From positions 6,838,001-6,902,000 of the forward strand of contig NC_134029.1 in the NCBI RefSeq assembly GCF_964204645.1: a stretch of 64,000 nucleotides of DNA. The letters are read 5' to 3'. The stretch's first letter is position 1. The number at the start of each line of letters is the position of its first letter. The notes beneath the pieces are model-generated. The model was given only the letters and a program-made list of their open reading frames with translations. It had not been told where the DNA came from and ran no database searches. Below are positions 38,759 through 49,383 of the stretch, in pieces. Source of the stretch: Tubulanus polymorphus (lineage: Eukaryota; Nemertea; Palaeonemertea; Tubulaniformes; Tubulanidae). The position numbers were made by a program, and so were the translations under genes.

Positions 38759-39354
38759 ATTTATGTAACTATAGATATGAACCAACTGATATTACTCCGG
38801 TCTAACAAAAGTGCATGGTAAGCAATATGTAATACAGGGAGCAAAAGATCCAAGTATATAATTTCACAGTATTTTGAGAAGGGTGCTGCTATTTTAATTT
38901 GCAGCACATTTCAAAAGAGGTCTGATCTGAAGAAAAATTTTAAAAGCCCTGAAAATTTCAAATCATCACCTAATTCGAATCAAAAGTTAATTCTTGTTCG
39001 TGTAACCGGGCCCTGGATGATGAGGCTCGAAGCAAAAAACGCTTTGAAAAAGTTGTACACACAGAATCTCACGACATTAAGTCATTGACAAAAATGTAAA
39101 ACGATATCTTTCAATATCGTGACATATCGGGTATATTCCACGCAACTATATTGTTTCCTGATACGGTCGACATTTATAAAACCGATTCAGATCTTTAACG
39201 CAGTCATCGCATAAACACGGGATTTTCGCACGTTATCCTCTAAAATAAAGCCATTATATTGTAATCAACAACAAATACGATGTTTCTTCCATCATTTTCG
39301 TATATCGGTGCGTGTCCTTCTCGTTGAATCAACGCGTGTTAAGTTTCCGCAGCC

Positions 39355-40383
39355 ATGTCTGCGCTTGTCACTCTCTCCGATTACAATCTAACTTTAGTAA
39401 CACTCGGTCATCAGAATCCATACAACGACCACGCCACCGGATACTTCGCTTTCGGTATCGTTTTCGACAGTAAATGGATTTTTCATGTGGCTTTGGTGGC
39501 CATGTACGGATTCCTTCCGTTTTCGTTTGTCGTCGGCACCGTCGGTAACTTGTTTGCTTTAAGAGTTCTTTCGAATCGCCATTACACGCGCACGTCCACG
39601 GGCGTTTACATGATAGCTCTGGAAGTATTCGATACGACCGTAGTTTCGCTATGCGTACCCGTATTATTTACTCGTGTTGTCTTCCAACATTTGATAACTG
39701 ACCTATTTTGTAAAATTTACATATTCTTACTGGTGGCTACAGCTTCATTTTCGAATTTAACATTAGCGTTCATGAGTATCGATCGCCTAATTGTTGTCTG
39801 CTTTCCGTTCAAAGCGAAATCTATCTGTACCCCTCGTAAAGCCCGCGTAGTACTACTTGCGATGGTATTAGCTCAGCTAGGATTCAGTATCTACCGAGCC
39901 GTACCACTTAGAGTCTACACAAACGGCCCCGAAAACGACTGCGACTATCCTCTAAGAGGTCGTCCGAGATTCATTATTTCATTCACTCAAAACGTCATCC
40001 AGTTTTGGATTCCATTTGGTCTTATTCTAGGGTGCAATATATCGATCGTTACCCAACTCGTACTTCAATCGAAGCGACGCAAAGAAATGACTAATTCTTG
40101 TTCGGATGGGAAGGAGTCAGCTGATAATTCCGTGTCAGTGACTTTGATGTTACTGTCAGTTTCTATATTGTTTCTCGTGTTACATTTCCCGTTTTTCTTG
40201 TATCGTATTTTGAAATACGTAACGGGAGCTGATCGAATGATTCTGAACGTTGTTTACTGGATTTCTCGAGCTTTGATGGCGGTCAACTCAGCGATCAATT
40301 TCTACGTTTACTGTCTAGCGTCGGAACGATTTCGAGTTGAGCTGCGGGCAATTTTAAATTCTTCATTTTGTCAAACGAACTAG
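39355..40383 (+). CDS. Class A (rhodopsin-like) GPCR, intronless
   Basis: Predicted seven-transmembrane receptor of 342 residues in a single exon. TM1 about 43-72 with the GN pair (VGTVGNLFALRVL), TM2 82-106, Cys119 at the start of TM3 and Cys206 in ECL2 (NDCDY) able to form the conserved disulfide, SIDRLIVVCFP (DRL 143-145) after TM3, TM4 164-182, TM5 210-237, TM6 260-285 (LHFPF, no CWxP), TM7 298-320 with NSAINFYVYC. N-glycosylation site NLT near residue 11. It differs strongly from the neighbouring GPCR at 37342, so the pair is not a recent duplicate, though both have DRL and a NSSINF/NSAINF-type TM7. The ligand is unknown; a peptide or small-molecule orphan. Confidence 0.88.
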   Translation: MSALVTLSDYNLTLVTLGHQNPYNDHATGYFAFGIVFDSKWIFHVALVAMYGFLPFSFVVGTVGNLFALRVLSNRHYTRTSTGVYMIALEVFDTTVVSLCVPVLFTRVVFQHLITDLFCKIYIFLLVATASFSNLTLAFMSIDRLIVVCFPFKAKSICTPRKARVVLLAMVLAQLGFSIYRAVPLRVYTNGPENDCDYPLRGRPRFIISFTQNVIQFWIPFGLILGCNISIVTQLVLQSKRRKEMTNSCSDGKESADNSVSVTLMLLSVSILFLVLHFPFFLYRILKYVTGADRMILNVVYWISRALMAVNSAINFYVYCLASERFRVELRAILNSSFCQTN

Positions 40384-41312
40384 CGTGTACACCATACGGT
40401 ATCACAAATACAAAAAAATAACTTTATTAAGAGGTTTATTAACGCCTTTTTGTTTAACATTGTTAAACAACATGAATGATATACTAATAAATATCAATGA
40501 AATTAATCTGTATTTGAATGTATTGAATTTTTTATAGGGCTTAAATTGATTCATTGACCAGGTCGGATTGACGTGGTGCACATCAACCACACAATATTCC
40601 TAATTTTTGATTAAAATTGGATGAAAATTCATTACATAAGAGTCATTTCGATTAATTACAAAAAAGTCAAAATTTTCAAAATTGTATGACATATATGAAA
40701 ATGGAATTTTGCGCGTGATATGACTGATTTCCGCTGTGGGTGTTGCCACCTTCTTCGGCACTTGAATATCCGTATATTTTCCGGTCATTTCGGCCTACTG
40801 TAAGATAAAGGGTCCAAATATATTTTGGGGATCTTTGGCGAAGACGGCTTATTGACATCCTCGCTTGCCAGGGGTCCGGTATCGCTCCCCGACTCGCTTC
40901 TACCAGTTAGTGCCGGCCTTCGGAGTCCCTACGGTGTGAAGATGGCTTATTGAGAGTCGGACCCGGGGAGTCGGAACAGACCATTCATATTGAACATTCT
41001 TAGCCCGCTCCTGAAAATGATACACATTACGTCACGAATACATATATGAAGGCTTCGGTGGTTGGGCATCGCTCCAGTCCTCCGCTTGCCGTTGCCATTT
41101 CTGGAGAAAATAAATATCGTGATCATAATTCATTGTCATACAGGCCTAGCAAATTTACGAGATTTTGTTTCACAATTCCGACTAATTATGTCGAATTTTG
41201 ACATAATAATGCCAAATTTGTGAATTATCTCGTATGTCACCAAGGGGCTTCCGTACAAATTTCTGCCTCTGGCAGGCGAGATTTCTAACTGTGGCAAGTG
41301 AAGGTAAATAAA
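40384..41312. other. Spacer between GPCR and PTS
   Basis: A GC-richer part at 40840-41100 holds degenerate repeats of CGCTTGCC and GGCTTATTGA (for example GAAGACGGCTTATTGACATC and GAAGATGGCTTATTGAGAGT). It may be promoter-proximal sequence of PTS. No gene is recognised. Confidence 0.45.
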
Positions 41313-43085
41313 ATGGCTGCCTCCAGGCTGAACCAGGAAGACGATCGAATGTCATACGATCCTCGTCGACCATTCGTTTATTTGACCCGCATCGAATGTT
41401 TTAGTGCTAGTCATAGATTGCACAGGTAACGATCTAAATCCTATCCAAACGAAATAAGGATAGAAAATTGTTTTTATAGGTTTTTGGAGGTGCTTCAGCA
41501 TTGATGGTCGTACTAATTATCGGGACAAACTGATATGTGTAATAAATCGTGTGACAGGGGAGGGTCCTACAGAAAGGATAAACTCTTAAATCGATTAAAT
41601 CCCTTCGGTAATTCAGTATGTTGTGTAATTCGTTGTACGAGTAGGGTGAACACAGTGAAACTGGGCCCTGTTGACGATATTCTAGTTTAAGATGTAATTT
41701 CTAACATTTAAAAATCATCGCTATTAATTAACGGACAAAAAGTTAAGCAACTATTCATTTGCGAAATCAGCCTTGAATGAATTGTTTTATTTATTCTTTT
41801 AACGCAGTGTTCATCTTAGTAATGAAGAGAACGAACGGTTGTATGGTAAATGTAATAATCCGAATGGCCATGGGCATAATTACAAAGGTAAATGATAATC
41901 GATTTATCCCTTCAATTCTAAACACGTTTTGTCCATTTTTTTATGTACAAAATGTGAAAATACAATCGATTTTGTAGAACTGACAATTCAGGTTTAATCG
42001 GTTTATGTTTTGCAGTCGAAGTGACCGTCAAGGGAGAGGTAAGAAGAAAAAGATGTCTGCTCATTTGATTAACATTTGATAGACTCTTAACTTTGTTGAT
42101 TCAGATGGATAAGATGAAACGCCATTTTATCTCCACTTATCAATCGATTATCGTCTTCTGTTGATTCATTTTAAGCTGCTATATTTTCTGGTGTTCATAC
42201 CGGTGTATTTCCAAATCTCCTATTTATCGTAGTCAAATTTTGCACAGTTGTTCTCCATTAACCAACTGCTACTTTATATCACAGATTCCTTTTAAGGGTT
42301 TTAGTTCTCTTAATTTTTCTGAAAACCCAGTTTTATATTACAATATATGTATTGATTGTCACATTGTACAAATTGTTGCAATTTATTTCTGAAATAGATA
42401 ACTAAATAAGCATTGATTTTGAATTTATTCTTCAGGTTGACCCTGTCACTGGAATGGTAATGAATTTGACTGATTTGAAGGCTGTTATTCAGGTAATAAC
42501 TATTAAAACTAATACGCAAATGCTCAGTTCTTACGTTATTACACCATATCAATATGATATCGAATGCCGTTTTTATGTTTTTCAGAAGAAAATTATGGAC
42601 ATTCTCGATCATAAAAATGTGGATAAGGATGTTCCTTATTTCGCTGAAAAAGTCAGGTGCGTTCACTATCCTGGCATATGAAGGCCAGTTCCACAGAAAG
42701 TCTTAGTTGATATTTTTATACCAAGGCTTACTTTTCAAAATCATCTACCTAGAAATAGCCTCAAGGTTTGGAAATATCAAGTTTTTAGGCCCTTATGCTC
42801 TATTTGAAATAGAGTAGGTTAACTTAAAAACAATTAGTGATTTTTAAATTAGACAATAGAATTTAGAGCGCATTCTGTTGTAATGGTTCTAAGATTTGTG
42901 TTGGATTTAAGGCTTAAACAAAGTGGAGTCTAATGAAGTATTTGTGAATCTTATTTTACAGTTCAGTCGAAAATATAGCGGTGTTCATCTGGAAGAACCT
43001 GGCTGATCATTTACCGCGGGGCTATCTGCACGAAATCAAATTACACGAAACAGATAAGAATATAGCTGTTTATAGAGGCGAATAG
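41313..43085 (+). CDS. PTS: 6-pyruvoyltetrahydropterin synthase
   Basis: Converts 7,8-dihydroneopterin triphosphate to 6-pyruvoyltetrahydropterin, the second step of tetrahydrobiopterin synthesis, in the cytosol. Six exons: 41313-41425, 41808-41887, 42016-42038, 42436-42492, 42586-42656, 42962-43085, joining in frame to 155 residues (human 145). One exon is only 23 bases. Active-site residues seen: zinc ligands in SASHRLH and GHGHN, catalytic Cys in [10 protein letters not shown], Asp-His in LDHKN, Glu in HETD, and the family terminus IAVYRGE. The chosen ATG gives an N-terminal extension of about ten residues relative to human; an in-frame Met at residue 13 (RMSYDPRR) is an alternative start. 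All junctions are GT-AG. Confidence 0.95.
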
Positions 43086-43438
43086 ATGGTAATGCGGCTG
43101 TCATCTGGATAAAAAAATTCAGTTCAGGGAAAATATTTTTTGTCTTCTGTAAATTAATCAACTGTGATGTTGTAAATAGATACGCATCATGTTTGTTGTT
43201 CACTGAAAAATGGGGAAATATTTTCGAGATGGTCGCGTACATTTTTAACAATATGGCCGATGATTCGAAGTATGATTAGCATCACTGGGAAATTATATAT
43301 ATTTAATGTGTCTTCCTTCCGATCCCATCATTTTTGTTCTATCCCGATGTATTGTACTGTGGAACCTTGGTAAGACAAAACAGTTAACCTCGATTAAGTC
43401 ATCATCATATAAGGTATAACAATCTTCCAGTCATATAA

Positions 43439-43657
43439 GGCTAAACAAAAATGATACCTGTTTCTCCGCAGCGGCCGGGTCATTTTTATAAAATATGATA
43501 AATTTTGTAAACAGTTCATTTCTATAGCGGCCGGGTCTGTTATGGTAAAATTGATCACGATTTTAAAAAAAGTAATGTATAGGGTAGATAGGCGGCCGGC
43601 CGGGTCAACTTTTAAGCTCAGCAGAGTGGAGAAACAAGGTATCAATTTTTTTTAGCC
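43439..43657 (-). mobile_element. Harbinger-type MITE, copy 2 (CCCGGCCG family)
   Basis: The element is the reverse complement of the one at 1795-2011, with ends GGCTAAACAAAAATGATACC and ...TTTTTTTTAGCC and three CGGCCGGGTC boxes. TAA flanks both ends (43436-43438 and 43658-43660), again a 3-bp TWA duplication. The two copies are close in sequence, which suggests recent activity. Confidence 0.85.
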
Positions 43658-45704
43658 TAATGTAGAAAATTTGGCTCATTACCGTTGTCTTTGCCACAGT
43701 TCAAATAGGTTCCACCGTATATCTCAAGCTGTCCTTTAACCTTTCATCTTTTCTGCCTATTTCTTATTTTCTTCTTTGCCCTACTGTCCTACTCGTCTTC
43801 ACTTCAAAGTCTTATACAATCATCACCTAGATAAAGTCTAATCCATGATTTATTTGTATGTTACGAGATGCTTTGATGTACGCAGAAAAAATGAGATACG
43901 AGTCAATACTCTGATTAGGCTTCATATCACAAGAATTGTAGTGTCATAGTTTACAATAGTATTATTAAGCACCAGTATTATAGTTAAAAATGAATGTTAA
44001 GCCGCTGTTGTTGCTTGGAGATAGTTGATATTTTTAGATAGGAAAGCCCTGTCTATACTAGATGAAAAGCTCAGTTTCACTTGAACTATGAATTAGCGTT
44101 ATGAAAAGTTTTGGAATATCTATTAGTATCCGAAAATCCGAATTAAGCGAGTTCTACTGTGGATGCAAGTATATACAGTGAAACCTCGTTTCAATGAACT
44201 TCAAGGGGCCAGAAAATATGTTACTGACAACCGATCCATCCGTAATGAAATTATTGAAATTTTCCTGTGTGGGGCGAAATTCTAGGTTTTAAAGGTTATA
44301 TTGAAGTTTGTGACCGAGAGGTTCCTCGGCCGTGTATTGTATGCAAAAAACCATGATTACAAATGATAAGACCACCCAACCGTGCTCTAGTATAGATAAG
44401 GCTTTATATATACCAGTATAAACACTTATGCGAGTCAATGCAGTGAAATAATAGTTGTGTTCTAGTATGAATATATCATTCCAGCCAAGCACAGAGCGAT
44501 AAGATAAAGGCCACTAGCGGAGATTAGCAACTCAATTCAATTATTGATTCTTCCTGTGTTGCGGTGGAGACGGCTTTCATGAGCTTTTTAGAAGTGCCTT
44601 AAGACAAGAAATGACGATCAATTAGTGCCTGTGTCACGTTATGAAATTAAATTCCAAATTATTGCGATAAAATCTGATGATTATGGCTTTCTCATCATTG
44701 TGATTGAAGCAGTGGTCTTCAAATATTTTTTTATAAATATTCTAGTCTATGAATACGTATACTATTAAATTTTTATTTTCATTGATTTTAGATTGCAATA
44801 AACATAAGATATATGTATTTCAGTTTGAAATACTTATTCAAACGTTAGTGCTTTTATTCCCATGCAGTGGGTTTCTAAGACTCAAGGTCTATTCTGGCCC
44901 CACCTTGGGATTCTCACTCATTTGACATGGAAGTGGATGCTCATCACTACAGCTAAAATAATACAGTGGAACCTCTGGATATAAAACAAGCTATCAGATT
45001 CTAAGGTCCTCACTGTAACCAGTAATCAACAGTAGATAAGGAACGAATGGTCACGCCGTCCTGCAACCCTTATACACGTTTTAAAGCATTGATAGACTTG
45101 TCAGCCCATTCCTTCTTTATATACCCCGCCTTACACCTCCTATAAATGACCCCTTTTAGAAAACCAATCAATACAGCCCACTATTAACAGAATGTAAATA
45201 AGCAAGAAGAATCTTTTTATCAGCAACTTATTATTGTTGTTCATATATTACGTAGATCCTCATGGTTACAATGGCTCTATTTTAAAATAATTTAAGAAAT
45301 GAGTCCTTCCTACATATTCAAAAACATTGATCTGCATCTTGACACATTACCAACGAAACTACGATTTCGCCATATTTTTGAAAACAAAGTTTTTAAAAAC
45401 TTTGTAAATAATGTATTGCATGATCGAAAGCGATCTTCAAGTTTAACGTGTTATGTTTGTACACGTTTTCTCAAAATGAGTCAAAAACATTCAAAATTCA
45501 AATGCCCCAGAGTTTACAATGCAGATATATTTCATAATACGTAAAGCCTAACGTTGTAAGTACCAGTATGTTAATACAGAAGTGAAATGGTTTGTCATGA
45601 TCTCGTAAGCGTGGACACGCAATGACTATAAAAATGACTACGGCACAAAAATAATCCAATAATTTCATAACAACCTCGTTAATAATATACCGGGTATTTA
45701 ACTT

Positions 45705-45816
45705 AACCTCGCCTAACTCGGACAACTACAAAATTATTTTCTGATTTCCTCACGTATTTTTTCCGATCGTCAACTCGGCCTTCACTGACCAATCCGAGTT
45801 ACCGGTAGGTGAGGTT
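45705..45816. mobile_element. Degenerate pogo/mariner-like MITE
   Basis: AACCTCGCCTAACTCGGACA at the left and a diverged inverse (CCGAGTTACCGG...GTGAGGTT) at the right. Its left end is the same as that of the better-preserved copy at 54797-55044. Confidence 0.5.
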
Positions 45817-46056
45817 TATCGTACATCATATCATTTTTAAACCTGAGCAAGTTAATAATAATGGTAATGATAATAATAATCGGAATGGCTGTAAAATCTC
45901 CGAATGATCTGGTATTGAGTCTGTCGATTGCATATTGAGTTAAGTATCGTAGTGAAGCGAATATTCTACAGGAATGATTAAAACAGCTGTATGGGTTAAA
46001 TACACGCACTGGCTGAGACAGCGAGTTCCGTTTAGGTAGATATGTTTTGTATTTGA

Positions 46057-49000
46057 TCAACTACTTCTCTCCGGAACGTGTTCATAAGTGTAGGTATCCT
46101 AGAATTAAAAAGATACATTAGTACATACAGTATGCTTCGATGAATGATTTAGTTAAACTCATGCTTCGACATAATCTCTGGCGAGAACATTCTCTCTTAG
46201 AGGGCAGTGAAATTTCCAAATAACCAAAATGCTACACCCATGTGTCCAGAACTGCATACATCAGATAAAACTGTTGACATTATACCATAAGCATCACATC
46301 AAATAATGCCGACAGAAAATATGCTACTATCGTTTTAAGCCTAACCGGGAGTGACTGCATTAACCAAGATCACAAGACTAAATCCGAGACGGATAGTACT
46401 TTATCAGTGAACTTGTTAATTAGTTAACCTTTAAAATTCTATCCGTCTTGTTGTATTCATTCTACATCAAGTTAACACCTCTACGAATCTTTTCAAGATC
46501 ACTACGTTGCTTAGACCCCAGCTAAATTGCAAACAAAGCTTGTGGCAGAATTCCAACTTACCTTGCCACCCATATTTTCTGGTAGTTGGGCTGCATCCAC
46601 AAACTCGGTGACTTTACTTTTTCCGACCATGTGAACATATTTCCTCACCTCCGCGCTCATCAGATTTTTTAGAACATTCCAGGCGGCTGTGCGTAAAAAA
46701 TGAGTCGTATAGAGTTATACTCTTGAGAATCCATGAATTCTTCTTAGATAACGAAATCAAGCGTCATATTTACCGTTGAGAATCCAGGCCATTTCAAAAA
46801 TGAGCAAGTAAGCTGAAAAATTTATACCAGAATAGTATATGTGAAAAATGTAAGTTTTGAACAAATATAATGAAATAATTTATATCCAAATCATATGCAA
46901 ATTTCTTTCATATATTATATGAAAGTAATATACCTGTATTAGGAAAATAATCAGTGGCACAGGCCAATAGATACTTGAAAAAGTCCATATCCTGAAATAA
47001 AAGATTCATTTGCAATATGATTTGGGAGTTTCATAAAGTACATTGAGCAAGAAGCCAAATATTTCTCTTCTGGTATAGCCTATATATTCATACGTACATG
47101 TCTTGAAAAGAAATAAGTTAAATTTGATGAATGAAAAAATGTTAACGTACCAGGCCCATCAAACCAACACCGGACATGTCGAAAATGAGTACCATCTTTT
47201 TGTCGAGATTATTTTTGAAATGTTTCTCAAACATGTAAGCGATGTACTTTTTAATCGTTTCGGAGCTTTTGATTTCTCTAAACTTGAAAAAAACTGAAAT
47301 GGAGTGCATTAGTGATCAACAACTACCGGTACGCTATCCTAGAATCTCTGGGAAAACTGGAAATTTTTGTTGTTGTTTCGAACACCAAACACTTACACAG
47401 ATCAACGTCATTCTTGTCTTTACCGTGAAAGTAAATATTGCCTTTTTCTAGAATTTCTTTTTCAAAGCAATCTTCTTTCAGATCTATAGAATAAATTCAC
47501 GCATATAAGAGTAATTGACAGCATTTTATGCGACGGATTTCAGGGTTCATAGAAAATTGAATAGAATGACTTTGAATACCGGTACGGTATATTTCAATTG
47601 AAGACCTTTACAACATTGCATACAACACTGTCGTTAAGAATGCACACAAGAAATCCTTATATCATCTTTTTTGGACAAATTAAAAAAAATTCAACTGATT
47701 TTCACTGAGTCCATCTAATTTCAAACACTTTCCTTGCTGGAACACTTACAATGCATGAAAAGAATGAAATTTCTTTTCACTCACTGACCATTTAATCCGA
47801 TACTTTTTCTCCACTTGAATGACACATCTAGCATATCTATCGTTTTCTTCACATCTCCTTTCAGAAACTTGAGAAACGCGTGCGTAAATTCATCATTCGT
47901 GTTCAACTTCTCTATATCTCTTTCATCGTAGTCTTCGGTGTTACCTGTAAACGATTAGCACAGCAACGAAATTATGTCACGCTGACATCCTACATGTAAC
48001 CTTGGATCGCAGGGGGATGAAGATTTCTCATCGGTAAACACTAAATTAACAATCTGTTTCTTGTTTTACTTGCCTCCATATGTTTCTTTAAAGGCAGTTC
48101 TCACTTCGGGAATAGTGTCTGTGTAATCCTATAGAAAGACATTACATTTTAGCGCTTTAGAATTAATGAATAGGTCGAGAGTGTACTGCATGGTGTCTGA
48201 ATACCACCAATCGATAAACCAAATGCTATATTAGCTGGCGGGACGGGTCGCCTCTATTGAGCTTCATTTCGTGTATGATATTAATGATGATGATAGGGCT
48301 AGACAAAGGTTGTTAGGCGGAGGCACTAAACAGCAGGTAAAGGGTAATACTTTTTAGCTTCTGAATGAATTCTGAGGCGACTAGTATAGTATAAGCCTAA
48401 GGACTATGTTATGAGATTCAAAAAATTACTATAACTTTAACAAGCTGTACTGTCATACTACATTTTTTTAATCATAGTAACCAAAATTTCTAATGTCTAT
48501 TTATTAATTGATGAGACCTGTTTTTCTGGGATATTTTGCTTACTTTTTGGGGCACATACCTCATTTATGTCTTAACAGAATGCCAAAAATCGCGGACAAC
48601 AACAGAATATCCGATATATTTCCAGTTCTGTACCAATTAGATGGATTGGCAAAAAGACTCCTTAAGTCCAATTGAATGAGAGAGAAAATCCTCCATTTTG
48701 TCAAATTTCTAATTTTTACATTGTCACCATGCCTACGAAATGAAGTTATTTTTCTTGTGGGGTCTCAACAACTAAATCAGGGTGGCGTAGGCATGGTAAC
48801 AATGTTCAAATCCAAGAAATTTGACAAAATGGAGGATTTTGTCTCTCATTCAACTGGACTTAAGGAGTCTTTTTGCCAATCCATCTAATTGGTACAGAAC
48901 TGGAAATATATCGGATATTCAGTTGTTGTCCGCGATTTTTGGCATTCTGTTAAGACATAAATGAGGTATGTACCCCAAAAAGTAAGCAAAATATCCCAGA

Positions 49001-49230
49001 AAAACAGGTCTCATCAATTAATTAATAGACATTAGCCACTGGTGCCTTTACATGTTTGTTACATTTAGTAAATGTAAATTTTGGTTAAATAGGGCCTAAG
49101 GCTTTTAAGGCTAATAAAAAGCGACTAAAAAACCACAATATTTACAAATAGTTCATGCCGTCGTGGTAGAAAAGACCCTAATTTTCAGTATAAATGTTAA
49201 ATGTAATTCATATTTGAAAAAACTTGCCAT
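46057..49230 (-). CDS. MOSPD2: MOSPD2-like CRAL-TRIO protein lacking the MSP domain
   Basis: CRAL-TRIO (Sec14-type) lipid-binding fold; human MOSPD2 is an ER-anchored tether with CRAL-TRIO, MSP and a TM tail. Exons, 5' to 3': tentative ATG exon ending 49228, then 48128-48074, 47944-47789, 47483-47397, 47293-47151, 46991-46934, 46812-46774, 46686-46562, 46098-46057, about 235 residues in all. MOSPD2-like landmarks: DYDERDIEKL, DMLDVSFKWRKSIGLNDL, NIYFHGKDKND, VLIFDMSGVG, DMDFFKYLL, LIFEMAWILNAAWNVLKN and LPENMGGKDTYTY. The frame then stops, so MSP and TM parts are absent. The 48074 donor is GC (GGAG then GCAAGT) and the first exon would also use a GC donor; the first exon is the weakest part. 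It is head-to-head with FANCB, as in human, which supports orthology. Confidence 0.8.
48490..49035. repeat. 546-bp fold-back repeat in the MOSPD2-like first intron
   Basis: The left arm begins CTAATGTCTATTTATTAATT and the right arm ends AATTAATTAATAGACATTAG. The two arms, about 235 bases each, match nearly base for base (for example GGATTGGCAAAAAGACTCCT and its complement) around a central unpaired part of about 75 bases. The arms carry few mismatches, so the duplication is young or conserved by conversion. There is no target duplication and no protein. Confidence 0.92.
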
Positions 49231-49383
49231 GTTGAGAGAAATAGCCAGACAACGACGCGGCAGCTAGCAGTAGGTTTTTGGTTTTTGACACTTCCTGGCC
49301 AGTTGGTTATGTTACCTGGCTTGTGATTGGCTTAAAAGCCGCAATATTACTATTCGACTGTTTCATTGGCTCATTAATCCAAG
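49231..49383. promoter_or_regulatory. Shared bidirectional promoter, FANCB / MOSPD2-like
   Basis: The two predicted start codons, on opposite strands, are only about 153 bases apart. The interval contains two inverted CCAAT boxes (ATTGG at 49326-49330 and 49365-49369) about 39 bases apart and no TATA box, which is the usual architecture of divergent housekeeping promoters bound by NF-Y. Promoter function is inferred. Confidence 0.55.

Larger units (their letters stand above)
43086..46056. other. Intergenic between PTS and MOSPD2-like gene; repeats only
   Basis: It contains a Harbinger-type MITE (43439-43657), a degenerate pogo-like repeat (45705-45816), isolated fragments resembling mariner/pogo ends (CAGTGAAACCTCG near 44176), and a short AAT-rich run near 45855. 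I searched the minus strand for an MSP domain that would complete the neighbouring MOSPD2-like gene and saw none. Confidence 0.6.
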
